Counted from the first letter of the stretch, positions 13,201 to 26,895 are shown. The stretch: DNA of 64,000 nucleotides from Phalacrocorax aristotelis (GCF_949628215.1 NC_134277.1:53578918-53642917), one strand, 5' to 3'. Notes: generated from the sequence alone by a model not told the origin. Translations and numbers: made by a program.

Positions 13201-16200
13201 TGCACAGCCCTGTGCGTGATGGGTGCCAGCCCCAACAGGCAGGCATACGTGATACTGGTCTGCTGAGGGTAGAAGGGATGTGTTGGTTGGGGCTGTAGGA
13301 AACAAGAAAACCAAGGGTCTGTATTCTACTCTTCTTTCATCGCCTGTCTGTTTCCTCACCAGCCGAGTTAGGAGAAAGTCAAGGGCTTTGATTGCTGGGT
13401 ATATTCCATTTTCATTGTTATGGGAGAGTGTTTACATGTGGGAGCATTTAAGGTTGTTTGTTCTTTCTGGTTCATTACTCCAGACAAAATGTGGAGTCTT
13501 AGAAAGATTGGGACAAGGTTTTGGGGGGATCCTGAGAAGCCAGCTGAGGCTCAACTTGCTGCCTCTTAGTAGATCCTTTCGCTGGGGTGTAACAGGGTGA
13601 TATGTTACTGCTGCTTGGCTCTGCTTTAGCTTACTGCTACCTCTGTATGTTTTTCTTTTGTAGAGTAATGCCAGTGAAAGACAATGGTCCATTTTTTAGC
13701 ATGTTACAATAAACAGAGAGCAGCTAACAACAATCTGGTAATGGACAGAGTGAAAGAAGTTGGTCGGGTTGAGTAGTGAACCCAATTTTCTGGCGTCATT
13801 GCTTTCAAGGAGAACACAGTGCTGGACGTGCAATCTTAGGGCATCCTAGTCCTAGCTAAGCATGGGCAGATGACCTCCTCTGCCTGCCTCTGGACCACTG
13901 AGGTGAAGGTATCCATTCATCAAGGACAAGTTTGTCTAACAGTAGCCTAGCTGCACCATAGTCACCTGCAGTGGCTTGCACCTACAGCTCCTGGAAAGTA
14001 TGCAGAGTAGGAGCAGGACATCTGTGGAAATGAAGAGCAAGTCAGTGCCCAAATGCACAGGGTAAGTGACTGAATACACAGGGTGCTAAGCAGAGATGTA
14101 GGGAAGTCCAACATTTAACTCGAGCTGCTACCACTCCCCTGGCATGGTCCTGTGAGGAGCTCAGCTGTTTCCTCCCTCCTCCCACCCTTCCTCTTTTTTT
14201 TGCCCATTCAGAGCAAGAGGCAGGGACCAGAATAAGCAAGTCTTGACCCTGCCAGTGCTAGCAATAATAGCAGCAGTGATAGTTCAGCCCGGCTGACACC
14301 CTGTGTGATTTAAGGTAAGTGCCGAAGCCTTTGTACGTATGACTTGGACTGGGAGAGACATCCTCCCCAAGGATATATCTTTTTAAAATACCTGGTGCTG
14401 GAAGGAATCTGGTGAGCTCTGAAGGCAACATGCTTTGGCTGCTCTAAAGCATTTTTATGAGGCCTGGGATAAATCAGCTCTGGAAAGTATGAGTTAGCAG
14501 TAACCAGAGGAGGGAGAGAGTTTTATCCAGGATGTGGGAACCACTGCAGACTGCAACTTGCTAGTGCAGTAGTAATGTGCCAAAAGAGATTTCTGTGGAT
14601 CCCACAGCAGTGGTCCTTTGCCCCCTCTGCAGAGAAAAGGCAGTGCCATGGCCCTGTCACCGTGGGGAGCTGTTGGAGGGTCTGAAGCTGCCTGTGCTCA
14701 GCAGCTGCCACATCGAGGAGGTGGGCTCCTCTGGCTTTGGTTGGAGGCTGCGGGGCTGGTGTGCTGGATGCACAGGGCTCATCACTGAAAGGGTCAGTGG
14801 GGGCAGTAGCAAAGGCCAAACAGGAGTGAGGGAAAGGAGGGACAGCAGAAAGAAAGGAGTGGTGGCAAGTGTCTAAATTCCAACTATAAAATCAGCTACA
14901 TTCACAACCCCCCCAAACTGACATGTTCCTACCATATCAAGCAATTATTAAAAATATAATGGGGCTGTCTAGGGTCTGCTGGACTATTGAGTGTCAGGGA
15001 TGAAAAGCTTGGGATCTGCCAGGTACCTTGATTTACATTTTTAAAGGTGTATGGATGCTGCCCAGCTAAGCAAAACCTGTGCCCTATTTTGGGCACCTAG
15101 TCTCACTTGTGTCATGAAATACACATTAATTGGGCTGTGCAGAGAGCTGAGCTGATGATGAGGATGCTCACTGCAGAGGGGAGAGACCTGTCTGGTGGTG
15201 TCCTCACTAGTGTCTGTTATATACGATGTGCTGGGCAGTATGGAGGGAGGAAGAGCCTCCTTTCTAGAGTAGCCCAGGGCTTGATGCCAGGGATTGTGGT
15301 CTAGCTCACCCATCCCCACTGCCCATGGAGAGGTCCAGCAGGGACTGCTGGTCCTTGGGCTTCTACTTCCTTGGGCTTCCCCCTCCTCCAACCTTCTTGC
15401 AGACAAAGTGCCAGTTCCTGGTGCTTGAAGTCTGAGTGGTCCAGGTCATCCTGTCCTAAAAAGCCCCCAAATTTGTGGAGCCAGAAATGTTTGTGCCTAG
15501 GAAATGTAGAAGAGCTCCAACAGCAGCCCTGATGCCAAAGTGACGGCCCTGGTGTGCATTCGTAACCCAGACCTCCAGGAAACAGGGTGATCATGTATCA
15601 GGAGAACTATCAGGGAAAGCAAGCTGTGACAATATGTTTGGAAACCACTCTGGGATGAAAGACATGCTGCAGATTAGGTATCTAATCAATCTACGTTTCC
15701 ACACTGAGGCCATCATCTCAGGCCTCAATTGCTGCACAAGTTAAAAGATCAACATGTGCTTCAGGTAAATCCAGATACGCTTTACTATAGCCCTGCAGAT
15801 TTCACTTTTATTTCATTACTTGTCAGTGGCAAGCAAAGCCATGTTAATTCTATGTATATGATGCTGAACCAGATTCTCGGTGAGGTAAACTTCCGTGGCT
15901 TCGCTGAGGCAGGCCAGCTGAGGATTTGGTCTGCCATTTAGCAAGTTTTTATGTGCAAATATCATTTGGAATTGCCCTTTGATATTTCCCCTGGTGCTGA
16001 GCATACTACATAGCAGGAGTTATCTGAAGATTAGAGTTGAAGTCAGGATTTTTGTGCAATTTACAGCTGTGTTCTCTCTTGCACAGTATAAAACACATCT
16101 GCATCATTTTAGTTTTGAAGCAAATGTAGGCTTTATCAGACAACGTTGTCCATGCTGGAGGGGAAGCCATCAGGGACAATGAGATTTCTGGTTGTGTAAT

Positions 16201-17859
16201 GATTTTGACATGTCAAAATTGCAACTCTATCAGTTTTGGCGAGTGTGACTTAGACCCGTGGTGACTGGAAGTGGAACGTGATAATTTTAAGGAAAAGGCC
16301 TGGAACCCAACAAGATACTGCAGGTGACAGGCAGCCGTATGGGATGGGGACGCAGCCACACTCCCTGCTGGCATGTGGGATTCAAGTGGGAGAAGAGCTG
16401 ATAAGTCCACTGCAGCTCCACCACTCGGGGCTGCCACTGTCAGAACAAATGGCAAAATAAACATTTTAGCACGTACATATGTCTTCCCAGCCTGGAGATA
16501 CCCTGTGGTGGATTTAATTAATTTGGGGTAAAGTTATTAGGGTTTCTGTAGACCTACAGACTCCTGTGCACAGACAGCATCTTCAGGCAGCTGCGTTTAC
16601 TCAGTAGCCATTTCTTGTGTAAAATGACTGAAGGATATAAGTGTTCTCAAGTGAAGATAATCTACACTTGTACTAATCATGCAGCATCACCTTACTCCTT
16701 TCAGAGTCCTCTGGGTTTGGTTCCTGTGGCTTTAAAAGTGTGTGTTTCAAGACCTTTCTTGCTAAAGACCCATAAGTTACTTAAGCAAGGCCACGTGAAT
16801 GTGGTTCTTTGCATGTTGAAGTGGTTGCAAAATAAGCATCTTCAGACCATAAATATGTGAGTTTAGGCTCATCTCATCTGAATTTTGGACCATGGAAGAC
16901 CTGGGACACTCTGTAAAACTACCAATATTTACATATTAAATAGACAGTCAGTAGCCACAAGGAACAAGTGGGATAACTTAAACCAGTTAACCAAACATCA
17001 GGCTCAGTCAAAATAACAAATTAATTTCTACGAGGCTCTGTTAATGAAGTATTCAAGGACAGGAACAGAATTAATATCAGTCCTTAGATCAAGGCTGATG
17101 TCCTCCTCTACTGGGATTACAAAGTTTACTGTTAGAAGAAGTCGTATAATTTTGAAAAGTATCTGTCATACTACCTTCTGCATGTCGTTTATCAGAAATA
17201 AATAGCATTACACATTGTCAGTAAGCTATATATTAGATGGGCTAAACCTTGAAGGAGTTGTAAGTAAATGAGGAATTTTAATTGAATGTGGATTTTTCTG
17301 GTTTGGTTCAGTGACAATTCATGTTTGACCTGGCAGTTCAACATCTTTATCTGTGAGTTGAAGTAAAATCATAATCTGGAGATAAGGCAAAGGACTGTCT
17401 GAATGGTAAAAGTCAGGAAGACTAAGCAGAGGTATAAAGTGGTCTGAATTACTTGGTAAGCATAGCCCAGTGAAATGAAGTGGTACAACTAAAATACTAG
17501 TTTTTATACCTTAGACTGAAAAATACAGATCTCATCTACAAGAAAGGGAGCTGTACCTTCAAAACCAAAAGGCTTTACTGGTTATATTGGACCAGAAGGA
17601 AAGCAGGGGATTGCAGCGCAATAATCCAGTAACATTTGCATGAAGATGTTACTGAGCTCTGAGCTCATCTGTGGTTGGGACCGGTGAGAATGTTAGTGAA
17701 ATACTGCATGTTCAGCAAGTTCTGCTTGTAAGGTGTATACCCATAAAGCACAGGATCAGCTGTAAAACAAAATCAAGGGTTGGAGAGAATTTACTTAGAT
17801 GGAGCTTCTTATGCATGTTTATCCTCCATAAAGGTCCTCCAGAGAGGCGTCTTCACGGG
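7261..17859. other. Intergenic desert
   Basis: About 10.6 kb with no supported gene. Open frames reach at most 121 codons (15041-15406, minus) and none is recognisable. Notable small items are a 12-bp palindrome TAAAACGTTTTA at 8189-8200, an A/G-rich patch near 8800-8826 and an AT patch at 10795-10805. No repeat family recognised before the CR1 relic. Confidence 0.65.
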
Positions 17860-18212
17860 GAGAGAAGGCTGAACACTAAAGGTCTTTACAGTCCAGTGAA
17901 GCGAAGCATAGCCTGAATCTGTGGCTGGAAGCTGAAGCTGGACAAATTAAGCTGAAAATAACACGTGTTTTTATTAGAGTGAGCCTAATCACTGGAACAC
18001 ACTAGGGGCAGCGGGGGAGGGTGGATTCTCTGGCTCCTAAAGTCTTTACATCCAGATGGATGCCTTTCTGGAGATAGTCTTTAGCAAAACACGATTTATT
18101 GGACTCGATGCAAAGGTAACTTGGTGAAATGTAATGACCTGTGATATATAACAGGTCAGACTGGATGACAAAGTAGCCCCTCCTAGCCTGGAGCATTACA
18201 AATCTATGAACA
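17860..18212 (+). mobile_element. CR1-type LINE relic, 3' end
   Basis: The stretch shows the diagnostic order of an amniote CR1 3' end: a GGAACA segment near 17993, GGATTCTCTGGCTCC followed by an AAAGTCTTTA motif at about 18023-18049, then GGTCAGACTGGATGACA at about 18153-18169, then the terminal AATCTATGAA at 18201-18210. It is strongly diverged and indel-ridden, with no open frame for the reverse transcriptase or endonuclease, so it is an old, dead, 5'-truncated copy. The left boundary is uncertain by about 50 nt or more. CR1 is the dominant LINE of birds, turtles and crocodilians. Confidence 0.75.
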
Positions 18213-19714
18213 CTTAAACTTTAGGAAATTATGACAGCAAGCTGTAATATTTTTCTCTGCTGAGATTTCTCCAAAGCTCCTAAATAAATCAACATATACT
18301 TAGCTTGCTAACCAGCATGGTACATGAACATTTTTTTTAAGATATGTTTGGGACTTTTTAATCTTGTTTTTTGGAAGAATGGTTTATAAGATGGGTTTTT
18401 TTTTTTCTTTTTAAGCACAGTTAAGAGGCTCTAATGCTAAAGCTTTCCAAGAGCAGGGAGAATCCATATGTTGCACATTAGACCTCACCAGGCTACGTCA
18501 CTTTGGTGTTTTTAGCTTTCCAAAACACTTCCTGTAGCAGTTTGCGCTTTCCATGTGCCCGTATATTGGCTCTAACTTCAACTTCACCATGCTGTAGGCT
18601 GCCCATACTCTATCACAAATTTTATACAAAATATAAGATTTTGACAAAGCATGCTGATACAAGAACCATATTCTGATAAGAGGGAGCTGATAATCTACAA
18701 ACTTCTCACAATGGTGGCTGGGGTCAGGAATCATCTATCGTGTGCTTTCCCTCCTTGTTCGAAATGATTGATTTTGCGTTATCAGTAGAGCTGCACTTCT
18801 GAGACTCTGCGTCTCAGGAGATGCTCTCCATGGCAGCCTTTCAGTGGAATATTGTGTAGGGAAGGGATTCTAGATGTAACTAGAAATGAAGGTATTTGAG
18901 TCCCTTGTTGAGGAAGCAAGTGCTTAATTTTAAACAGGTGCTGAAGTCCATCAATGCAATGTAAATAAATAATCTGCAGAAAGACTGCAGCATGTAGTCA
19001 AACACACCCCTGTGGTTGCCAGGCCTAATGAGTTACGGCTTCAGTAACTGAAGCACTTAAGGAGCTGTGTAATTCAAAGTGCAGGAGTCCTTTGACTTCA
19101 ATAGGGTTGTTTGTGTGCTCACAACCATCTACCTGCCTAAGTGCAGGAATAAAGTTCTCTGAAAAGCAAAAGGAAGAAAACTGGGAGAGAACAGTGAGCA
19201 CATACCATTTATTTTGCTGTCCTGTATTTGCTAGTGACAGCAAATAGATCCACAGGTCTTGAGGAGGACGGAGGAGTGCAAGGCCTTGAGATGTGCTTTT
19301 CTTTTGTGGGGCGGGAGGGGGGGAGTTAAAGGGTGTTTAAAAAGCCCTCAAATTTAAACACTTTACAGCAATTTCAGGGGTAAAAAACCCCTAAATCTTA
19401 GTGTGGTGGAAACAAGCAGGAGTCTGCCTGAGATACTAAATGATTTAGCAGTAAGCAGGGAATGAACTGCCTCCTAACTCCTTAGGCAATGGGTTGATGG
19501 TTGTTTGGTTTGTTGCTAAAAAGGCAACAGCTGTTGATTCACTTTTTGTAATTCTTCTCTTGTTTCTCCTCTCTCCACCCTATAGTTAATGTAATTATTT
19601 ACTTAAAAAAAAAAAAAGTTTAGCTTTTTTTTCCCCAAGATTATTACTCCTAACACTGCATTAACATAATCTCACAGCTGACTGAACACTACCCTCTGAC
19701 CTTCTTTCCTTGGG
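18213..19714. other. Intergenic between CR1 relic and element B
   Basis: CpG-poor sequence with a T-rich patch near 18397-18413, the G-quadruplex motif at 19308 and an A-tract near 19605-19617. No gene supported. Confidence 0.65.
19308..19333 (+). other. G-quadruplex motif
   Basis: G runs at 19308-19311, 19313-19315, 19317-19323 and 19331-19333 with loops of 1, 1 and 7 nt. It fits the G3+N1-7 pattern and lies about 400 bp left of a homeodomain-site-rich candidate element. Confidence 0.75.
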
Positions 19715-20045
19715 GACAAACTCAGGTTTAATTGACGTTTGTGTCTGTGAGCTTTGCTGAGGAGAGATTAGCAGTGGCTTAGCTAATTAGTATTTAAATG
19801 TTCACTAATGTTCCGATGGATTTGTCAATTACAATCTTATTAAAAATTGATTCAAAGATTTCACTTTTTGGTAAAAAAGTAGAGATGTCAGAGCTGATTC
19901 AATTTCTCAAAAGGATTAAAAAAATTCAAATCTGCTATTATGATTTTTAATCATAGTAGAAGGCAAGGAAAATATTTTGAATAGTAAGTGGCCAATATGT
20001 TTCTTGAGGTGCAAATATATTTACTTCTCACTGCTAGGTTGAAAA
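19715..20045. promoter_or_regulatory. Candidate conserved non-coding element B (homeodomain sites)
   Basis: An AT-rich, low-repeat stretch with clustered homeodomain-type sites: TTTAATTGACG at 19728-19738, the palindrome CTAATTAG at 19783-19790, TGTCAATTA at 19823-19831 (PBX/MEIS-like context) and several TTAAT/ATTAA cores. It also has GTAAGTG at 19984-19990, close to the NKX2-5 core. Such composition is typical of deeply conserved developmental enhancers, but no alignment was possible. Confidence 0.35.
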
Positions 20046-23000
20046 ATTGGGGGACACAGAGGAATTTATTAGGACTATTTAAAAACATTCACACTGTAAT
20101 TAGTTGTGTTGATGTTCTACTCTTCCAACAAAAACTTTATGGTTTGAAATGCTAGAAGAATCTTCTTGATAAATTTAACATGTCATTAAAATAATTCTAT
20201 TTGTAATACAGAAGCTCAGTTTCTTTAGTGTTGCTCACATTCTGTGTGGTAACACCTTCCACCCAGTGCACTGAGTGCTATCTATAACAGTTTTTAGCCA
20301 AGGACTTTCAGTTTCAAACGGAATCCGCAGTTTATAAATTAAATGATGAAGGCAGCTTCTGGCTGTGGAGAGGAGCTCTAAATTCAGAAGTGCCTACATG
20401 ATTTCCAGTCAGCCCTGCCACCCCCAAATCTGATGCTACAGTGCAGACACGCCGACTCATTTGGGTCCTCAGGGTCAGTAGGTAGTTTTCCAACAAACCT
20501 CTTGTGACCTCTCATTAGACTAGAGGGGTTTTCACTGAATTTATTAGAAGAAGTTCTTGGACTACAAAGGAAGAAGGAATCACAAGAGCTCCTCTTCTCA
20601 CACCTAAGCAATGGTGCTGTTTTCCTCCATCTCTTCTCCCACCCACCACCTTTTGGGTGTCCTCTTCCCCCACTCCTCTTCACCCCTATCTCATGGTCTC
20701 CTTCAGAAAGGGCAGTATGCTCAGGTCACGGGATGCATCAGCATGGGTATAAGCAACACATGGGGGGCACAGACATGGGGATACCCAGCCCCGGACCACG
20801 AAAACTCTCTGCAGTCCCTGACCTGGTGAGATACTATGCTCTGTCCTTTCCAAAACATGCCCCTGGATCCCAAAAGCCATTAGTTACAGTTATCAGGGAA
20901 AGAGTTTGGTGCTGAGTTTGAGATATCAAACCGGAGACATAGGGAGAGCAAATTCAGAGAGAAAATCACCTCTGCATCCTATGGGGCTGTCTGGCTTTGA
21001 AAGGCCCCAGCCCTTGGGCTGGAAAATAGATGTCTGAGGTAGTCCCAGGACATCGCCCTGCCTCCCCCAAACCCTGATACCGTGGGTGTTAGAAAAAAAG
21101 CCTTGATGGGGGAAATGTAAACAGAGAAAGACATCTGGGGACTGTAGCCAACAACTGTGTTTCGGCACTGCGAGCCAAACTGCAGCCTCCGCACTGCAAG
21201 AAAGATATTTGCTGGGGTCACTGCTCGCTGAGGGGAACCAAATGGGGACAAGTACCTCCCATCTCCGCTGGCTCCTAAAGGGATGGGAGCGGGGGCGAGG
21301 GGCAGTGGCATCACTTAGCAGCCTAACCAGGTTTGGGAGGGAGAGGATACTGACACCAGGCTCTGGCTCCAATTGGAATCATCAGAAGGACATGGGCCAT
21401 CCCCAAATTCATGCGCCACCTCCTGATGCTGTGAGTGCCCAGGCAGGGAGCCCAAACAGCTGCTACCGCATCCTCACAGGAGCTGTAGGGCTGGTGGGAT
21501 GTCACATCACACCCATGTGTCTTGCCCAGAGCCTGCTGCAGATAGGGGAGGGATGGCAAATTGGGTGCCATCCTGACCTCCTGCCTAAACCCCAGCTTGG
21601 CTTATCCATGCATCATTATGGGGTGGCAAATGTGGTGTCAGTGGATGGGGAGCTGTGTGTGGCCAAAATGGAAATAAATGGAAATGGAACAATTTTCTGT
21701 AGCAAATTGACATTCCCTGAGAACAGGTAGGAAAGAAGGAACTAGGCTGATTTTTGTTTGTTAACACTTTTAGAGAAAGCATCTGTTGACAGTAGCAGGG
21801 CATGTAGTGTCTGTCTCTACTGGATTCTCATATTGGTTCTGCTCATTGCCTTATAAAATAATACATAATCGTGATAATTCCTTTTACCTTTACTTTTTTT
21901 TTAATTGAGAGGCCAAGGTGGCCTTGCTGAAAAGACAGGAGATGGCCGTTTTTGTTAAAAGTGTATGCTGAGGTAAATTAATAATGGAAGTAGTGTCTCA
22001 GTTGTCAAAGGTTAGATAGTTTTATATTGTTTTGTCATCTTTGTTCCCCAAAATATTTGTAGTATAGGAAGAGCCAGTCCACCTCCTTGCTTCTTGCATA
22101 ATGTAATGTATTACCCTTAAGGCTCTGTCAATAAGAGATGATGGGCTAGAGTTCATAACAGTCCTGCAAGAAATGGGTCAATCTATCCTGAAACTGGGCA
22201 GGAGGAGGATGACAGCTGTGTGAGGCAGCTCATCTGCACTACCAGAGGAAGTGTATAAGGTTATAGAGCCAAATTTATTCCAAAGGAATAAAAACAGTAG
22301 ACATCCACGTAGCCTAAATCTGAGCTAGTAAAACACCAGATTCCAAAAAGGAAATACAGTAAGAATGTATTAAATTAAGTGCCAAGTTGTGTGTAGTATC
22401 GATTAGTTAATTTAACTGACACGTCTTCAAGCATACTGCCCAATCCTTTTTCATGGCTGAAAGCTCTGGTTTTTAGTTCCACCAGGCCATGGCATGGAGC
22501 CCTACTGCCCAGGTCAATCTGCTTCTGGCAGCTATCAGGCACACATGCAATCAAAAAATAATCATTGCCCAGTCTGGGGAATTAAAGGGAAAAGGTGGAA
22601 AGACAAAATATTCCTTCCTACATTTCAGTGAAATGTGTATTTTTAATCAACTTCTTTTAGATACAAAAGCAAGCACATTTCATTTTGTGAAGGCAACAGG
22701 AACGGAGAAAGCAGGAAGGCTAGTGAAAGGGTAACTGAGAGATAGGGATCACCATCCTCTTCATTTTTGAATGAATAATAATTGTAAATGACTTTGAAGT
22801 AAATCTGAAGTCACTTCTATTCACTGAAAGCCCAGCCTAAAGAACACTGAAGTTATAAACTCCCATTCAATTAAACTCGCTCTTAGTTGAAGCAGGCTTC
22901 ATACGTGACTTTAAATGAAATTTTTAAAATCATCATAAATCAGAAATTTGACCTGGAATATTTCGTTCCATTGAAATTTGTGAGTTCCCTAACAGTGGCC

Positions 23001-24779
23001 TCCTGCATATGAAAGGTGGGCAGTCCCATCTTGGACATACTGCTGTGTACGCACGTGTGCACCAAGTGCAGGGTACTGCATAGATACAGCCTCAGCTGGC
23101 TGAAACTGTATGGTACAGAGAAGAAAGCTCATAAAGGATGCTGTTTTTTAGATAATTTAACAGAGATTTTCTGCTTGGCTGAAGGCACAAGGAAACTCTC
23201 TTGCTCAGTGTTTTGCACAGCCAAGTGTTAAATCACTTCATTTCAGAGCTGAACCTCAACCTCATCACTGTTAATCTTCTTGATCGGTTAAGTCTTTGCT
23301 TTCTGTCAGAGGATCTACAATCTGAGTGTCAACAATCAGCACATGAAGATTTTCTGGCAGAGAAGAGTGCCCCCCCTTTTCTACCCCCTTTCCTCTGCTG
23401 CTGAAGGGAGAGAACATCCTCTCTTCTCTTTGCACTCCACCGTTTGCTAACTGTACAACCAGCCTGAGCTGCAGGTATATCCTTCTAACATTCACCCCTC
23501 AGCTCAACAAGGCTTTTTACTCATGTACTCCTTATAATTCACCTATATCAAGTAGTACTGGCCAGGAAAACAGAATTCCTTGGCTGTGTGAAGGTATCAG
23601 CCCTGAGAATCTGATATCCTTGTTAAATGAAAACAGTGCTATGAGGAGAAAACAGTCTTTAATCCCAAAAGCCAAAGGCAATTCCAGCTTATTTGTGTGT
23701 CATTGTCAGAACTGACTTTCACATTTCACCAAGGGCTAAATCCAAGTCTTTAACGAACAGGCTCCAGTCTTGGCTCCTAGGTAACGGGCCACCCTTGTAG
23801 TTAAGAGATCTCCTGCCTAGTCTGTGGAGCCACTGCTGCAACTGTCCTAGGAGTTGCACCATGGATCTGCAAGGTGAAAGACTCCTCCGTGCCAACCCTG
23901 TGCTGGCTACTCCTTTGCCCATCCTTAAAGCAATCCATACAGGGCATCCAAATCACCTCCCAGAGGACACAGCCATAGCAGACACCTGCCCATGTTGTGG
24001 GTCTTGCTTCCCAACAGCAGAGGAAGTGATATTCAATGAAACACAAAGATGTTTTCTCCTTACATCAGACTTCATGCCTTCTTGCCTGTCAAATCTCTTA
24101 GCCAGCCACTTTGCAGCTTAAGAATACTGTCTGACTGGCATCTTAGTCACAGGGCATTATTTCTGTTTTCTAACTGAATGACTGAAAGATTTATAAAATT
24201 ATTCAGGAACAAGAAAAAAAGTACGGTGACACATGAAGAGGTGAATGAATTTGAGCATTAGGATGATTAACAGACATGCCTCAAATACTCATATCAACAA
24301 CATTTTGGTTATGCAAATAGACCATTAGCAAATAAAAGCAGGATGCTAGAAAGTCTAAAGAGGACAGCAGCTCTGGAGCCAAACTGATGTTTGAAAGCAA
24401 GGTTCTGCAGCCTGGTCAAACAGACTGTGGAAAAGAAACATCAGCTCCCAACATGCAGCAAGAGTCTCTGCAATCACTCTTTGACACGCAGCTGTGAGAG
24501 TCACTGGATGCAGAAGTCCATCTCTGCAATTACTGTGATTAGTGATGATCTTGCTTTCAACCACAGTCACTCCATCGGATGCCTCGGTGAATAAGGCTGC
24601 CAGAAAACTTGCTTACACTGTATGTAGAGCACTGTTTCTCTCTGTGGGCTCTTTCTTGCAGCTTATCCCCATGGATCTGACAGAACCACAGTGGAGCTTT
24701 TACAGAGCAGCTTCAGCCAAATTTGGAACGCATGCTTCTGGTTAAAGCTGGGATATTTCACGCAGAGGATAATGTTTGC
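20046..24779. other. Intergenic desert
   Basis: Longest open frames are 173 codons (21209-21730, plus) and 148 codons (20926-21372, minus). They overlap each other in a moderately GC-rich patch and look like chance. No splice-flanked exon, RNA gene or repeat family recognised. Confidence 0.6.
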
Positions 24780-24950
24780 ACTGAATGTCAATGCACATTT
24801 TGGTTTGGTCGGGATAATGACTAGCCAGTGACCTTATTGAGCTCCAATTAGCTGATAACTGCCAGGGAGTCGCATTCCTCATTGTTAGGAGTGAACAAGG
24901 CAATCATGGGAGAAAGGTAGCAATAATAGGAATAGCTAATTAGACTGTGA
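24780..24950. promoter_or_regulatory. Candidate cardiac enhancer C (GATA, TEAD, SOX, homeodomain)
   Basis: Within about 100 bp lie CAATTA at 24845-24850, TGATAA at 24853-24858 (GATA), CATTCCT at 24873-24879 (exact M-CAT/TEAD), ATTGTT at 24881-24886 (SOX core) and CTAATTAG at 24936-24943 (homeodomain palindrome). GATA plus TEAD plus homeodomain is a familiar combination in heart enhancers. The assignment is inference from motifs. Confidence 0.4.
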
Positions 24951-26584
24951 GTGGTGCACAAGGCAGAAAAGAGAGAGGGAGATTTGTGAGAGTTTCTAGA
25001 TAGTCTGGCTGCCAGCTGAAGACGAAGTAAGTGTCTGGAGCCCAGGACACAAATGTAGGGCTCAAGTCAAGGTTCAATTCCCTCCGCTTCTACAGCCTTC
25101 TCTTCAAAGCCCATCGGGCACATTTACACTTTGCAACGCAGCATCCTCACAGCCATGCTCAGATAGGCACAGTCCCTGTGGCACATCACAGCGTGACACA
25201 AATGTGTCAGCTCTGGCCCTGAAAAGATGGTGGCTGGGTGCCTGACCCCACCGCTCCACTCCTGAGGAAGGCAGTGGTCCTTCTCTGCCAGGAGCAGCCC
25301 AACGCTCTCCCACAAAAAATAGTAGTGCCCTTTTCCTTGTGCACTGGTGGCACATGAGGATCAGTGCCTCAGGGAGAGCTGGACATTGGGCATTTTGGGG
25401 AGGTATTAGGACAGTAGCAAGTTTTGTTGGAGCCCATTCCAACATCTTCAAGCGATATGGAGTTCCCCATGGGACCTTATGTCCTGCAGCGTATTAGTAT
25501 CAGCAGGAGATATTCCTCAGACTAGAAAACATCTTTCTCAAATATGTTTTTTAATGTATTTTTCTCTATTCAATATATAGATCTATAGAGCAAAACATCA
25601 TTTGGGGAACCTGAGGGAGCTGTTCATACTGCCAAGATTTCTAGATGAGGGGAAATGTTTTGGTCTAATCCTATTGCCACAGTCATGCCTTATACTTCCT
25701 GCACGGTCACTCCAATTCAGTTTTTTTATGTCACTCAAAGGAAAATGTATACTTATTCCAGCTTAATCATGCCTACAGAAATCGCAATCACAGTAGTATA
25801 ACTCTACTGAAATTATGAGGTTACCGAAATGTTTTTCTACAATACCCTTACCTGCTGTCTTTCTTGTATGCCTGTAGAAAAGTCACTAACATGGCTTTTT
25901 TTAAAAGTATTTGCTGTGGGTTATACCTTGCTCTCACTAATCCTAAAAATCCAGTAACTTCCATTAATGTTGCTAGAGCTGACCTGGACTTACATCTAGG
26001 CTGGATAATGGAATGTGACCCTCTGCGTCTATAGCAAATGTGGTCTTCCGTGTACTGCTGGAGGGGAACCATATTTCCTGAATTGGATGGTGGGTATTCT
26101 GAGTCAAAATTACTGATTTTTTACTGCTTGGTGCCCTCATGCCCTGCGTGGCCAGCCTCTGTGCATCACAAGAGGCTGAGGATCCAGCCTGGAAAGCCCT
26201 GATGGTTTAAATTGCAAGCTCTGAGAGGCAAGGACAACTTTTCACTGTAAGTCTGCACAGGCTGTAGTTGGAGGGGAACCCTGATTTTAGCAGAGAACTC
26301 AGGGCATTACTGTGAGGCAGATACAATAAAGTGTAAGTCGTTAGGCAGAGAAGATAAAGCGCCACTTAAGGGAGCCACTGACAGATGGGAGCGTGGCTCT
26401 GCAACTCTGAGCAGGGAGAGGGTTGGGTGCTTGTCCCTTCTGCTGCTGAACCTCCTCACAATGCCTGCAGAATAAAAGCCTCATGGCATAATGGTGGTGG
26501 TGATGACAAGGGTAATAAGGCTCATGATAATAAGGACAAGCAGGGTTTCCATTTCCATTACTAGACCAATCGATTGGGGTTTAA

Positions 26585-26645
26585 GTTTTTTTTTTTTGTG
26601 GGGTTTTTTTTGTTTCTTTCTTTTGTCTTCTTTTCTTTTTTTCTG
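26585..26645. repeat. T-rich low-complexity tract
   Basis: Long T runs broken by GTGGGG and TTTC/TCTTTC units. No coding or RNA signal. Confidence 0.85.
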
Positions 26646-26874
26646 TCTGTGTCATCTAAAGCAAGTTCTGTAAAGGCCATGAGATAAAACCCTGAAAAAG
26701 ACCTTTAAAAAGGTCTTTGGAAGTGGTGTGGAATTTTAAAATCTAATCTGTAATTTAAAGAATGAAAACTAATATAACTGGTGCACAGTCCATTTCCATT
26801 AGAAGGAGGATACTGCCCAGTTGTTTCCTCTCAGCATAGGCTAGATTAAACATACAGGTGAATTATTTTCTCTA

Positions 26875-26895
26875 TTTTTTATTTTTTTTTTTTTG
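26875..26895. repeat. Poly-T tract
   Basis: Two T runs separated by a single A, followed by GTAG. No reverse-strand AATAAA at proper spacing, so it is treated as a simple repeat. Confidence 0.75.

Noticed and set aside
21209..21730. 173-codon plus-strand frame
   Set aside because: Unrecognisable, Ser/Gly/Pro-rich, overlapped by a 148-codon minus-strand frame. Consistent with chance in GC-richer DNA.
26061..26282. GGAGGGGAACC occurring twice, about 215 bp apart
   Set aside because: Flanks do not match, so there is no evidence of a duplication.
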